Source of the DNA: Owenia fusiformis
Lineage: Eukaryota; Annelida; Polychaeta; Sabellida; Oweniidae
DNA length: 64,000 nt
NCBI GenBank assembly: GCA_903813345.2
Contig: CAIIXF020000001.1
Span: 9,463,598-9,527,597, forward strand
Direction of reading: 5' to 3'
Positions 50,201 to 61,100 of the stretch are shown here, in pieces (positions within the stretch are counted from its first letter, which is position 1; every line of letters starts with the position of its first letter). The position numbers were made by a program, and so were the translations under genes. Under the pieces are notes generated by a model. That model was given only the letters and a program-made list of their open reading frames with translations. It searched no databases and was not told where the DNA came from.

Positions 50201-53200
50201 TCCTCGCCACATAGCGTGGGGCCATATTGTTGGCTTGAGGTGCGTCAGTGTGTCTGTCCATCCTTTTTGGATTTTCCATCCTAAAATATTGTGTGTAAAG
50301 TCTTCTATACATGTTTTGAGCCATCAATCTGAAATTCTATGGGTGTTTCTTGTTATTAAAGTCTACAACTTGGATTTTGTCTTAAAAACTTACATAGGAT
50401 CACCCATTGGTGGGAACATGTTGTACATGTATGCACCCTTGTTGCAGCTTTATGTTTATTATTTCAGTTTGATATCAGTGCTGGCAGGAAAAGTTGGCTT
50501 CCAGATCCAGTACCAGTTGACATTCTGTCTGTGGTGTATGACTTTCAACACAACACTTGCTGAGAGAATGAACAAGTCAGTCGATTCTGAGTATGCTGTT
50601 TTTGTTTTGTTAACCCCTTATAACACTGGTGGTGAATACAATTTTGGAATACATAATTTTTGAAGTTATGGATAATGGGTAGTTTCTAGTTTCTCCATGG
50701 GCCTTCAAGAACCTGTTTTTCAAGTTTGTCCCTCCTCTTTCTCGTACTTCTAGAAATTGTTTTCAATGATATACCATGAAAATGTATATTGAAGTATAAC
50801 TCATCAGAAAATGAATATATTTTATTCACCACCTCTTTTCACATTTTGTAATGCTCCTACCACCCTTTACACTAATATGCCCTTTCATTTTGTGTTTGAT
50901 ATATTGAGAAAAAATAAATAATTATTTCAAAAACTTTCTAATGTTGTATTGTGCTTACTGTATTTGTTCATTCATTGGCGACCTTTTTATTTTGGCATAT
51001 TTGGCAATTTTAAAAAATTGAATCAAATAAATACAAATTGAAATAAATACAAATACGGTATGTTAGATTCCTATAACATTAAGGACATTTGGCAATTGTC
51101 TTTATTTTATCATATATCGGTAACAGATATTTATTTTGGATTTCCTTGAATATCTTGAATAAAGTTTATTTTAAGTATGCAGATTCAAAATGTTTTTTTT
51201 TTCATTTAACATCAAGAAAACCCCCAATTTTTTTATTTCGACACGGATGTATCCAATATGGGAAACACTTCTGCCACACCAATTTATTAACAAATACAGT
51301 TATTGTTTGATGCTTTGTATTGTGTGCAGATTTACCTTGTCATGGCTTGCTTTGGTTGTATTTAGCATCAACTCTTTGAAATGTATGTATGTACTCTAAG
51401 CAATTATGTATCTATTTGGGTAAGATTTATTTTCTTGTTTGCTGTGGAGGTGGATTTCATTTTTGATATATTTTAATGCTTTAATATTTTATTTTAAATT
51501 GTCCTATACTACTTCCTCTTATTAATCTATTCATGCTTTGGCCTGGGGAAATCTTGAAATAAAGTGCATCTGGTATATTGAATCCTCGTAAGAAATAATA
51601 TTAATCAATAATTACCTAATTAGTAATGATAATGTGTCCGTGTGTTGTTCTTTATTGTGCACATATTACTAATGTTGTAGGTAACCTTTTCTGGGTTTTC
51701 TGCGCATGTTTAAAATGTCTGTACAATGTTTGATGCTATTTAGATATATTATAATAATGCTAATTATCTTAACATTTTTGAAAATCTAAATAAATCAGTG
51801 AAACCATGCAATATTCATCATGTATTGTAATTTGTAAATAGAGAAGGCATATGAATTTTATATTTGAAATATGAATAACTAAGTATATTTTTTGTGATTG
51901 TAGAATCATTCCACTAAACATCAATTGATTGAATCAAATCAAGTGGCTTCTGAATATCTCACTATGCAGCTGCTAGACTTCAAATTAACATTTAGAATAT
52001 TGAATATGGACTCCTTCAGACACATTTTCATTAACTACAGTTTACGTATCGTAGATCATGTGTTGAAAAAATGGATAAATATAATAGTAAATTCAATGGT
52101 AAAATAGAAAATACAGTAACACAGGCATCCACAAATGGTAGAGTTGTGATTCTAATCTTATGGAAAACTAAATACTCCCCATTCCTCCCACCTGCACTAT
52201 AGGTTATTTCTTTTTCCAACATGGCTATGTCGCATAAACTCACTGTCATTTGCCGTGTCTATTTTAGGTACAATGTTATTCCAATCTTATCAGATATACT
52301 CAGTGAGTCAGTAAAGGAGAAAGTGACACGTATCATCCTAGCTACATTCAGGGTAAGTATAGATTTACATACACATAAGTGTATTTAGTCTAGTGTAATG
52401 TGCCAGAAAGAAAGCCCATTACTTCTATGCATGGTAGATAAATTGAGTAATATATATCAGGTAATTCAAGGGTCCTGAGCAAAGTTTGAAAATATTGTTT
52501 AACCAGCTAAATATGATTTGTTTTGACTTAAATACTTTTCCTGAGGTCTTTGAGGCTTTTCCTGTGACCCTGCACTAAACAACTTATTTGGGATCAATAG
52601 ACTTTTCTCTGGTATGAAATTCAGACATAACTCATACTACTGTCCATATAAGAATGACAAAATATTTAATCCAGAAAGTGTACAGTTAAACCTGTGTAAG
52701 TGGAACACCCTTGGTTCCACTAAAAATTGTTCCACTTAGGTATTCCACCAGAGGTTTAATTAATATGGAATCAATGGCCACTAGACCGAAATGTGTTCCA
52801 CTTACAAAGGTTCCACTTAAAGGGCTAATCCATATAACAATGTTACTGTATGTACCTGTATGTTTCAGAATATGTTAGAGAAACCATCAGAGCGTGAAAT
52901 CAGGCAGGACCATGCTCTATCTATGGTACAGTGTAAGGTATTGAAGCAACTGCAGCTGCTAGATGGACGTAGGTTTGATGATGATGATATCACAGATGAT
53001 ATAGAGTTCCTCACTGAACAACTACAGGCCAGTGTGCAAGATTTAAGGTAGGTCGATTGTCAGAGATGAAATTCAAAATGAAAGTCTTTTGGAGATTTTT
53101 TGGTAATTTCAATTAATATATATGAAACACTGCTACTTCATTTCTAGACTAGCGAGCACATATAATTTAATATAATATAATGCACATATATACAAGACTG

Positions 53201-55197
53201 TGGGATATACTTTTTCAGTTCCTTTGATGAGTATTCCACTGAAGTGAAGTCGGGACGTCTTGAGTGGAGTCCAGTGCACAAATCAGAAAAATTCTGGCGA
53301 GAAAATTGTGGCCGTCTAAATGAGAAAAACTATGAACTGCTAAAGTAAGTTTGAGAAATTCATGCTTTTTATTCTTGAACCACATTTATTAAAATTTGAT
53401 CTAGATTCTATCTAAACCAAATGAATGTCTAAGGTTGAAAGATTCATGTATGAATCCCAAATCATTTTAAGGAATCAGAATTACTTTTGAAATAAACTTG
53501 ATGATGTACTTTAGTACATCAATCTGTTAATACATGTAATGCATATATGCTCTCATATTTTTCTAGGATCCTTGTGAAGCTATTGGAGACCAGCAAGGAC
53601 CCTTTAATACTCTCTGTTGCTGCACATGATGTTGGCGAATATGTCAGACACTACCCAAGGGGCAAAAAGTAGGCATAGTTTGAAATACTCTTTGTTCCAT
53701 ATGGATTTGAGAAGTCATTTGCTAATGGTTATTAGTTATTTAGAAATGAATTTCATGAATCATGAATATGCAACTTCCCAGCTTAAAAATTAGTCCAATC
53801 AGAAAGAGAGTTTTTGTGTGCCTTATGATTTCAAAAGAGGTAACTCTGCACATTCCAAGAATTGTTATTACACCCTTGTGCAATATATTGATAACATATT
53901 ATGCATATCAATCATTGTTTAGGATTGCACCTTTTTGTCTTTATCTAAGTAGCTCATAAGACTTGTATTTGTTGAGAAGCAAACTCATATGTCTCTCCTG
54001 TTTCAAAATGTTTGTATGATATTCATCACCTGTTATATTCCAGTGTGATAGAACAGCTTGGTGGTAAACAGCTTGTGATGACACATCTCTCCCATGAAGA
54101 CCCCAATGTAAGATATGAGGCCCTACTAGCTGTACAGAAACTTATGGTGCATAACTGGTAAGTACACAGCTATGTTGTGGAATTCATAAATAAATGCCAC
54201 TGTTGAAAGGTTATATTTGCTAAAATATGTGAAACAAATTGCATAACATTAATCCTATTCTATTAGCTATACTCAATTAAATATAAAAGGGATCTGTTTC
54301 TGCAGGGATCTGTTTCTGGGCCTCTAGGAAGACCAGTTTTTGTACTGATAGAGCTACCCAGAATAAATATAGTTTTCAAATCAAATCAAATCAAGGAGTT
54401 GGCTTTCATGTTATTCCCCTGTTGCATATACTTGCCTTCTGTTTTGTCTTTTTTCTACTTTTTTAAAGCAAAATACATGAATGTTTAGGCAACATCAATA
54501 ATGAATTTCATATCCAAAGGGGAACTTTTTCTTGTGTTCAGTGGATGCTCAGTTAATTCCAATATTCAGGTAGAAATGATTCTTTTTTATGTCAGCACCA
54601 TCATTGGTGACTACCCTTTGCATTCGTTTTACATCACTTTTTAAAAGAGAGCTTCGTTTTCACTCTTTCAAACTAAAATAAATCTGTGAACTCACTGCGC
54701 CAATCAGTGTTCGTCGGCCAAATTTGACCGACGTTCTATATATGGTCATTCCTTCTGACGTCATCGTTGAGCCCGGAATTGACCAATGACATGCGCATAT
54801 TTAATTAGAACGCATTTGGCGTATGTTTCTTCAAGCAGTAGTAGCACGTAGGTCAAAAGTGATTTATTACCCAAACTGTCACCGGTACCCGTCGTGGGGG
54901 CGGGGCTACTAAACTGTAATATGGTCTCTACTAGGCAGAGTATAGTTTAACTAGACTCTGCAAGCAGGGTAATTGGTGACATAGTGCAATAGTCACCAAC
55001 TTTTTTTGTGGTGGTGTTTGGTTGTCGGTGTTTGGAGGTTGGTGTTTGTAACAAATGGCAAGTGGTGACATTTGCCTGTAAATGCCTTGTCCTGTTTTAG
55101 TATAATGCCATCTTTACATTGCAGGGAATACCTTGGAAAACAGCTTGAGACCAAGAAAGAGAACAATGGGGGAAATGTAGCAGCTACAAAGGCTTAA
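44240..55197 (+). CDS. ATP6V1H: V-type proton ATPase subunit H
   Basis: Regulatory subunit of the V1 sector; it joins V1 to the V0 proton channel and is needed for activity of the assembled pump on endomembranes. Coding exons: 44240-44297, 46278-46359, 47335-47524, 47918-48031, 48335-48439, 49116-49175, 49911-50008, 50468-50575, 52268-52352, 52869-53047, 53219-53344, 53567-53668, 54044-54157, 55125-55197. All junctions are in frame and give 497 aa, close to the usual ~480. Recognised blocks: [113 protein letters not shown] and [16 protein letters not shown]. The 60-bp exon at 49116-49175 (20 aa ending YRGSGG) keeps frame when skipped, giving 477 aa. Large introns contain several repeats. Confidence 0.97.
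44505..45545. repeat. Foldback element with internal tandem repeats (V-ATPase H intron 1)
   Basis: The arms at about 44505-44620 and 45420-45545 are inverted copies over about 120 bp, sharing TTGCAAGACT, ACCGTCACCATGTTA, AAGTAGCGCAAGGATCCTGC and CATGACCGTGGTA. Between them, mostly 44940-45440, runs a 39-bp tandem unit containing ATTGTCACGGTCATGCC and AGGCTTTGCAATACTATATT. Copies in the left arm are reversed. The 39-bp length creates a spurious repetitive open frame. Confidence 0.75.
46032..46103 (+). pseudogene. tRNA-like sequence (degenerate tRNA or SINE head)
   Basis: A-box TAGCTCAGTCGG (46039-46050) and B-box GGTTCGATTCC (46083-46093) are intact. The D arm is well formed and the framework resembles tRNA-Lys. 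The anticodon loop reads CTTTGGA, formally TTG (Gln), and the anticodon stem has one mismatch, the T stem two and the acceptor stem two. A functional tRNA is therefore unlikely; a pseudogene or the promoter head of a SINE is more probable. It lies in V-ATPase H intron 1. Confidence 0.55.
46518..46576. repeat. Hairpin in V-ATPase H intron 2
   Basis: CTTTCACAAGTGATATTCCA is answered by TGGAATATCATCTTGTGAAAG around a centre CGAAGCCCGAAGGGCT. The stem is about 25 bp with one or two mismatches. It may be the outer part of the TIR element that follows. Confidence 0.65.
46592..47095. mobile_element. TIR-bounded element in V-ATPase H intron 2
   Basis: The left end ATATTTGTTTTATTATATCA through CTGTCAT (about 46598-46624) is repeated in inverse at about 47058-47090 (ATGACAGTGATATAATAATA). 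About 500 bp. It encloses the small minus-strand ORF at 46701-46877 and a perfect GTCACGTGAC at 46981-46990. Class not assigned. Confidence 0.55.
46701..46877 (-). CDS. Small ORF resembling the N-terminal part of Crypton-derived (KCTD1/ZMYM-like) proteins
   Basis: 58 aa, starting [20 protein letters not shown] and continuing through [20 protein letters not shown] to a Glu/Asn-rich end. The pattern (F-x-x-x-S-x-E-E-I-x-x-I, then N-T-x-x-A-T-K-x-S-V-x-x-F-x-x-W) resembles the N-terminal helical segment of Crypton tyrosine-recombinase transposons and the host genes derived from them. No recombinase core follows, so it is probably a 5' fragment captured in the surrounding TIR element. The longer frame starting at 46985 adds sequence without similarity. 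Confidence 0.4.
   Translation of the reverse strand: MADGKQRFPNISAEEIDRIHRNIHSDNTIKATKRSVKIFQDWISSKDDVIDLENVSKS
52683..52848. mobile_element. Pogo-like TIR element 3 (V-ATPase H intron)
   Basis: It begins CAGTTAAACCTGTGTAAGTG and ends with TTACTG, with TA on both sides. GTGGAACAC- and GTTCCACTTA-type motifs are repeated in both orientations inside. 166 bp, no coding capacity. It ends about 20 bp before the acceptor of the exon at 52869. Confidence 0.55.
54975..55071 (+). repeat. Dispersed GGTGACAT repeat, copy 2
   Basis: It runs from GGTGACATAGTG through AGTCACCAACTTTTTTTGTG to ACAAATGGCAAGTGGTGACA. Related to the copies at 24745 (opposite strand) and 56602. It lies in the last V-ATPase H intron, ending about 50 bp before the final exon. 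Confidence 0.5.
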
Positions 55198-55245
55198 CAT
55201 TCCAGATACTACTAGACACTAGGAAATTCACTTTAGATAATATAG

Positions 55246-55251
55246 AATAAA
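55246..55251 (+). terminator. Proximal polyadenylation signal of V-ATPase H
   Basis: AATAAA 49 nt after the stop. A second AATAAA at 56526-56531 would give a 3' UTR of about 1.35 kb that includes the TIR element at 55436 and the palindromes at 55889-56133. Confidence 0.5.
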
Positions 55252-55435
55252 AATGAACTTTGTCAATCAGAATATTTGTAGAAATGTAGGATTGTATTGA
55301 TGTTAAGTCCTACTTGTCACTTCAAATTTCCTAATTCTGTGGTCGGCCTAGTTTATATGGCACAATCAGATAGCAAAATATATGTATTTATTAGTGGAAC
55401 TCTGAAGGTATCAGTATGTCACGTTAACTATAGTA

Positions 55436-55537
55436 CAGTAAAACTGTCTGTTCAAAGTTAGTAATAGTATAACATTTCTAAATTCTGTATGTCAGAAACA
55501 AATGTTCCAGAAATATTTCAGCGAGACAGTTTTACTG
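55436..55537. mobile_element. Miniature pogo-like TIR element 4 (V-ATPase H 3' flank)
   Basis: 102 bp bounded by CAGTAAAACTGTC and GACAGTTTTACTG, a perfect 13-bp inverted repeat, with TA on both sides. Confidence 0.7.
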
Positions 55538-55888
55538 TATGTGTTACTTAACTTCACACATCGCTGAATTAAAAATTCAATATAACTTAACTCATCTATG
55601 CATGTACATCAATTGCAAATAGAATCATACCCATTGGTCCTCTTGAATACAATAATTGTCCTTTGTACATTGTTATGATAAGTTAGAAGTACTGTATGAA
55701 GTTGTATACCACATCAATCATTTGAATCAATCAAGATACATGTATATGATATAAGCCTCTGGTTTAAAGTAAGACTGGCTTATTTAACTCATACTATGAA
55801 ACATGAAAGCATTATGGATGCAATGTTATGAGAAATGTGCAATATTATTGTCTCAAGACAAACTGTGTATTTTGTTGAAGTATTATAA

Positions 55889-56133
55889 GTTATTGATTGA
55901 TTTGAAGTGCAATGCAGGATATATTCTACTCGAGAAATTCCATATTGGAACGAGACGAAGTCGAGTGACAATACAGAATATCGAGAGCAGAATATATCCT
56001 GTATTGCACTTCAAATCATTCAATAACATTTTTATCGTGTGATCCTCTGAATTGCTACTGAGATTGTCCCCTCCATACCAATATTTTCTGTATTGTGACA
56101 GAGATGATCAATGGGCACAATCTCAGTAGCAAT
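55889..56133. repeat. Two adjacent palindromes downstream of V-ATPase H
   Basis: First, 55889-56027: TTATTGATTGATTTGAAGTG at the left pairs with the right-hand CACTTCAAATCATTCAATAA, and GCAGGATATATTCT with AGAATATATCCTG, around a centre GAGACGAAGTCGAG. Second, 56051-56133: ATTGCTACTGAGATTGTCCC pairs with GGGCACAATCTCAGTAGCAA. Both would form strong hairpins in RNA or DNA. Confidence 0.75.
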
Positions 56134-56601
56134 ACAGATTGGTACAGCACAAGAACTGGCCAATCAGAAGGCTTCATTTTACAGATCATACGGTAATACT
56201 AGATATTTGTTATATACTATTTCTAGTAGCAAGATATGATGGTGAAAGATTGTCTAAATTTTGATAAAACCAAAGTAGCTGGGTTTTAGCTCAAGATTCT
56301 ATGGAACCATGCAAGAATTGAATAAACCCCATCTTTGTTCCAAAACCTGCCTTGGAACAAAGATACCCCCATATGAACAATTCATTTGGAAGTAAAAGCT
56401 TACATTGATTCACAACTCATGCTGAATATAGAAATAATTTTATTTAAATATAATGGTATAAAGCACGAACTATTCCCAGAATCACAAATGATTATTGTAA
56501 TAATGATGTAAATATTGAAATATGAAATAAATGTTACTAAAAGATGAAACATTTGCTTTTACTTTTTCATATTAGTTTGGGAGTTTTATTATGTCACAAG
56601 T

Positions 56602-56674
56602 GGTGACATATTGTTGTAGTCTCCGACTTTTTGGCGGTCAGCATACATCTTTTACAAATGTCAGGTGGTGATAT
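56602..56674 (+). repeat. Dispersed GGTGACAT repeat, copy 3
   Basis: It runs from GGTGACATATTGTTGTAGTC through CTCCGACTTTTTGG to ACAAATGTCAGGTGGTGATA. Shorter and more diverged than the copies at 24745 and 54975. Confidence 0.45.
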
Positions 56675-56911
56675 TTTGCATATTAATGCCTTTTATCCCA
56701 CGATTAATGTGTTATCTGTACAATAACAGCTATTGATATTTCTGATATTATTGAAATCCGTGTGATATATTCCAGAAAATCGTTTATCAAACTCATATGC
56801 GTGTGATATCGTTTATCTCACGCATATCCGTGTGATATCACATTTGCATTTCGCGCCACAATATTGTTGGAAATTAGGTCAAATAATTTATTCTCTTTTG
56901 AGAAAATAGGT

Positions 56912-57266
56912 CCGTCTGCCAATGTTCTGGAAATTGGATCAGAACATCATGGGATAAACCCAATATAAGCTGACATAAAACTGACAAAAACAATGTTTAC
57001 ATGTTCATTTTATTTACTTTTAATTGTTAAAATAAAGTGTTTCAAATATTCAATTGATATTCTAAGTTCTAGTTTATATTGTCTGCCAATGTTCTGGAAA
57101 TTGGATCAGAACATCACAAGGTGATTGTAATCATGGGATAAACCCAATATCACATAATTTCTCGTGATATCATTTTATCGCCTCGTAGATATCAACTATC
57201 AACACTCATTCGCTTCGCTCACTCGTGTTGATATTTGATATCAACTCGGCGATAAAAATGATATCA
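56912..57266. repeat. Direct repeat followed by a palindrome
   Basis: The segment GTCTGCCAATGTTCTGGAAA through TTGGATCAGAACATCA occurs at about 56913 and again at about 57082, each followed by GGGATAAACCCAATAT. Next comes a palindrome at 57165-57266: TGATATCATTTTATCGCC and GGCGATAAAAATGATATCA enclose a tighter hairpin TATCAACACTCATTCG / CACTCGTGTTGATA. Confidence 0.7.
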
Positions 57267-57752
57267 CTCAAAATGATGTGATATTCTGTATTTATTCAAT
57301 AGATGTAGTGATTTAACTACATGATGATTATTTACTTTAACTTGATTATTTAAAAGTACTCGTATGTCGATTCTTAATGCCGGTTCTGTATCTTAAACTT
57401 TCTATTCCCATGATCTTGAATTTAATTGTAATACAGGCGGTGTATTGTCATATTTGATCAATCAAAATGCAAGTAAACTATAATATGCGGCACAACGGGG
57501 AAATTGGAGATGCAAAACCTTGGAAGGTTAGACATGTTAGTTGCCAAGTAATGTTGGGAGGACATGGTTTGATATTTATCATCCGAGTTTACTTTTAATT
57601 TCTTATTCATTATTTAAGAATTGTTTCAAGATTGCGAGGAGTGCGAAGTTTCCAATACAATTCTCATCCACACATTGCCTATTTTGTAGACGTTTTCACT
57701 AAGATCAAATACAGATCGCTCGAAGACATTGCAACACGTACAACTCTAACGT

Positions 57753-57908
57753 CTACGATGCTAGTGCTACTGCTATGATGAGCCCGTATAGAGTGACCCC
57801 TAGGATGAAGATACCAAAACCCACAGCGGCGATGGGGCTTTGCCACAACGTTATGATTATGAGGCTTACGATCAAGAGTAGGTTCGCCACAATTATAACA
57901 ATATTCAA
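57753..57908 (-). CDS. Candidate terminal exon of a two-helix membrane protein
   Basis: After a clear acceptor (TTTTGTTCCAG) the minus-strand frame starting TTGAATATT is open for 51 codons and ends TAG. It encodes LNIVIIVANLLLIVSLIII, then TLWQSPIAAVG, then a second helix FGIFILGVTLYGLIIAVALA. Third positions look coding-like and the stretch is richer in G+C than its flanks. No ATG is present in frame after the preceding stop, so it must be a downstream exon; upstream exons would lie beyond the foldback element at 58197-62467 or off the window. I do not recognise the family. Confidence 0.45.
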   Translation of the reverse strand: MNIVIIVANLLLIVSLIIITLWQSPIAAVGFGIFILGVTLYGLIIAVALAS

Positions 57909-58196
57909 CTGGAACAAAACAGTGGACTACTTGATGAATTATAATTCGAGGTAAACTTTTGGATTTGTGCCCCATTTAAAAAGATGGCCAGGGCATATCT
58001 ATTTTTAATTTCAAACTAATACACTCGCGACCTCTACATGGGTAAAGTCATATAGAAGAAATATAAGGCGGTTTTGGCAAAATCTGTGAAATATCATCTC
58101 AAATTCTCAACACTATCTTACCTTGATACTTGGATAACTTCAATTCATATTAGTGATGGATATGGGAGTTTTTTTCATTTTGAAGTTGATTACGTA

Positions 58197-61100
58197 TGAT
58201 GCTGTCCCCAGCTCCGATTTCGGTGATCGGCTAGTAAAAAAGGTTTGAGGGTATCATTTTGTTCCAGACACTCTCTAGAGTAAATTAACCTAACTTGAAT
58301 AAAAATGTGTGGTAAGTAAATTCGCTATGGGCAGTTAAAGAGGCGCCATCTATTCATTTTCAAACAGGGGGTAGGGGTATAAAATAATTTTTAACACATT
58401 TAAATAGTAAAATGACATTGAAATACTAATAAAATCTTATCAAAAACATTATTTACAATCAGTATAAATTTTCTTGTGTGAATTAGGCTGAAAATCAGAG
58501 CATATTTTGAAATTCACTACAGGGGCGCCACCTATTTTCATACTTCTACCACGTGTAATAACTTATTTTAGATTCGTTAAGGTACGAAATGTACTGAAAA
58601 AAATTCATTCTGAAGGACCTATATATGTTCATACCACATACTTAAAATTGGATCAATAGCTTTTGTACAGGCGGAGAAAAAAATTCTTGAAATTTAAAAT
58701 TGTGGCATCATGCAGGATAGGGGTGACCATATCTCACATGATTAACTTCCAAAATATGGAGCATATGTATCTCAAATGTACTCAAAATGGTGTATGTACT
58801 CTTGCTTTGTCATAATATTACTAATAAGAAGTAGAAAAATGATTGTACATTTTAAAAAATATTAATTCTCATTTTGGCTTCTGACGTCCCAGGGGTGACC
58901 ATATCTCACCTTAATAACTTCCAAAATATGGAGCATATGTATCTCAAATGTACTCAAAATGGTGTATGTACTCTTGCTTTGTCATAATATTACTAATAAG
59001 AAGTAGAAAAATGATTGTACATTTTAAAAAATATTGATTCTCATTTTGGCTTCTGACGTCCCAGGGGTGACCATATCTCACCTTAATAACTTCCAAAATA
59101 TGGAGCATATGTATCTCAAATGTACTCAAAATGGTGAATGTACTCTTGCTCTGTCATAATATTACTAATAAGAAGTAAAAAAAAATAATTGTACCTTTAA
59201 AATAATATTGATTCTCATTTTGGCTTCTGACGCCCCAGGGGTGACCATATCTCACCTTAATAACTTCCAAAATATGGAGCATATGTATCTCAAATGTACT
59301 CAAAAAGGTGTATGTACTCTTGCTTTTTCATAATATTACTAATAAGAAGTAGAAAAATGATTATACATTTCAAAAATTTTAATTTTAGCTTCTTACGTTC
59401 CTGGGTAATCATATCGCACCATATCATAATAATAATAACTTCTAAGATATGTAACATATAATCCTCAAATATTCTCAGAAAAGTCCTGTCTTTTTCATAT
59501 TACTAATGAAATGTAGAAAATGATTGCATTTTTTTTATAAATTTTAATTTTAACCTCTGGTGTCCCAGGGGCTATCTCACCTTGATAACTCTCACGATAT
59601 GCAACATGCATCTCAAATGTGTGCTCAAAATGGTATAAGTATAGTCTTGTTTTGTCATATTTATTGAGAATCATAAAATCAACAGTTCAGAATCAATGGA
59701 TTTTGACTGTGTCCTCTACAGCTACATATAATTCAGGGCAAATAATATCTGCTTTCAAATATTTGCATCTGCTCCCCAAACACCCTTTACAAGTACAATG
59801 GATGAGATTATTCCCTTGCATACCTTTGACCCAACATCTTTTGTAATCCATACAGGAATCCTTTAGCCTGTCAATAGTGGGAGTACTTTACTCCATTCAT
59901 GAAGTAATGGCAACTGCTAATGTAAGGTGTTAACATGTTATCCTGTGCCCTGTAATATATGCACCTTGGATTATACACTGAATTAAGGGATTTTGAGTAT
60001 GTAAAATACGGGAAAAGGAGCTCTTTGTAATGATAAATCTTTCTAGCCACATTAACATTCTCTAGTTTGCATGTTTGTCATACAACATACATTGATTGTA
60101 ATGAAATATTAATCTATGATTGTGATGTTCCACACTTCTAGGTTCCTAAAGAAGAGATTAGCTTTTGGAACAATTGCATTATTCTTGGCATGGTAGGCCA
60201 TACAGTGAATACAATTGTTGAGATTGGGCAATAACAATATAGCACAACATGACAAACCATGCAAACTAGAGAATGTCAATCAGGATTAGAAGCGACTTAT
60301 CGCCCTTGTAATTTAGCAGTGGGACAGTTTGGTGTATGTTTGGGCATAAATGCGCCTTTTAGGCCTAATTTTTCAGGATATTTTCAAAATTTCGGGTCAG
60401 ATTTGGGGTTAAGGGGCCAATTTGGGTAAATGAGGCTAGGCTACTCACACTACTGATAGGCTACCAGTATACAAAAGATGTTGCATCCAAGGCATGCAAA
60501 AAACTTATCGTCCATTGTTCCTGTAATATAAGGAGTGTTTGGGGAGAAGATGCAAATATTTGAAAGTAGATCTTAATGTCTCTGGACTATATGTAGCTGA
60601 AGCCTGCAGGGGAGACAGTCCAATCCATTAATTCTGAACTTCTGATTTCATGAATCTCAATAAATATGACAAAACAAGACTATATTTATACCATTTTGGG
60701 CACGCATTTGAGATTCATATGTTGCATATCGTGAGAGTTATATCAAGGTGAGATATAGTTGCCCCTGGGATATCAGATTCGGAAGCTAAAATGAAAATTT
60801 CAATTCAAAAAAGGTGCAATAATTTTTTCTACATCTCATGAATAATATTATGACAAAGCAAGACCATATGCCCCATTTTTGGTATATTTGAGTTGTATAT
60901 GTTACATAATTTTAGAAGTTATTGAGGGACTTCAGAAGCTAAAATTAAAATTTTTTAAATGTATAATCTTCTTATCAGTATAATATTATGACAAAGCAAG
61001 AGTACATACACCATTTTGGGTACATTTGAGATACATATGCTCCATATTTTGGAAGTTATTAAGGTGAGATATGGTCACCCCTGGGATGTCAGAAACCAAA

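Noticed and set aside
57679-57975. 98-codon minus-strand frame with a CYNCGEPTLDRKPHNH segment
   Set aside because: The overlapping alternative frame has a proper acceptor, two hydrophobic helices and a stop, so this longer frame is more likely the shadow.
59619-59846. 75-codon frame inside the foldback element
   Set aside because: Lies in a repeat arm, is not preserved in the opposite arm and has no recognisable domain.
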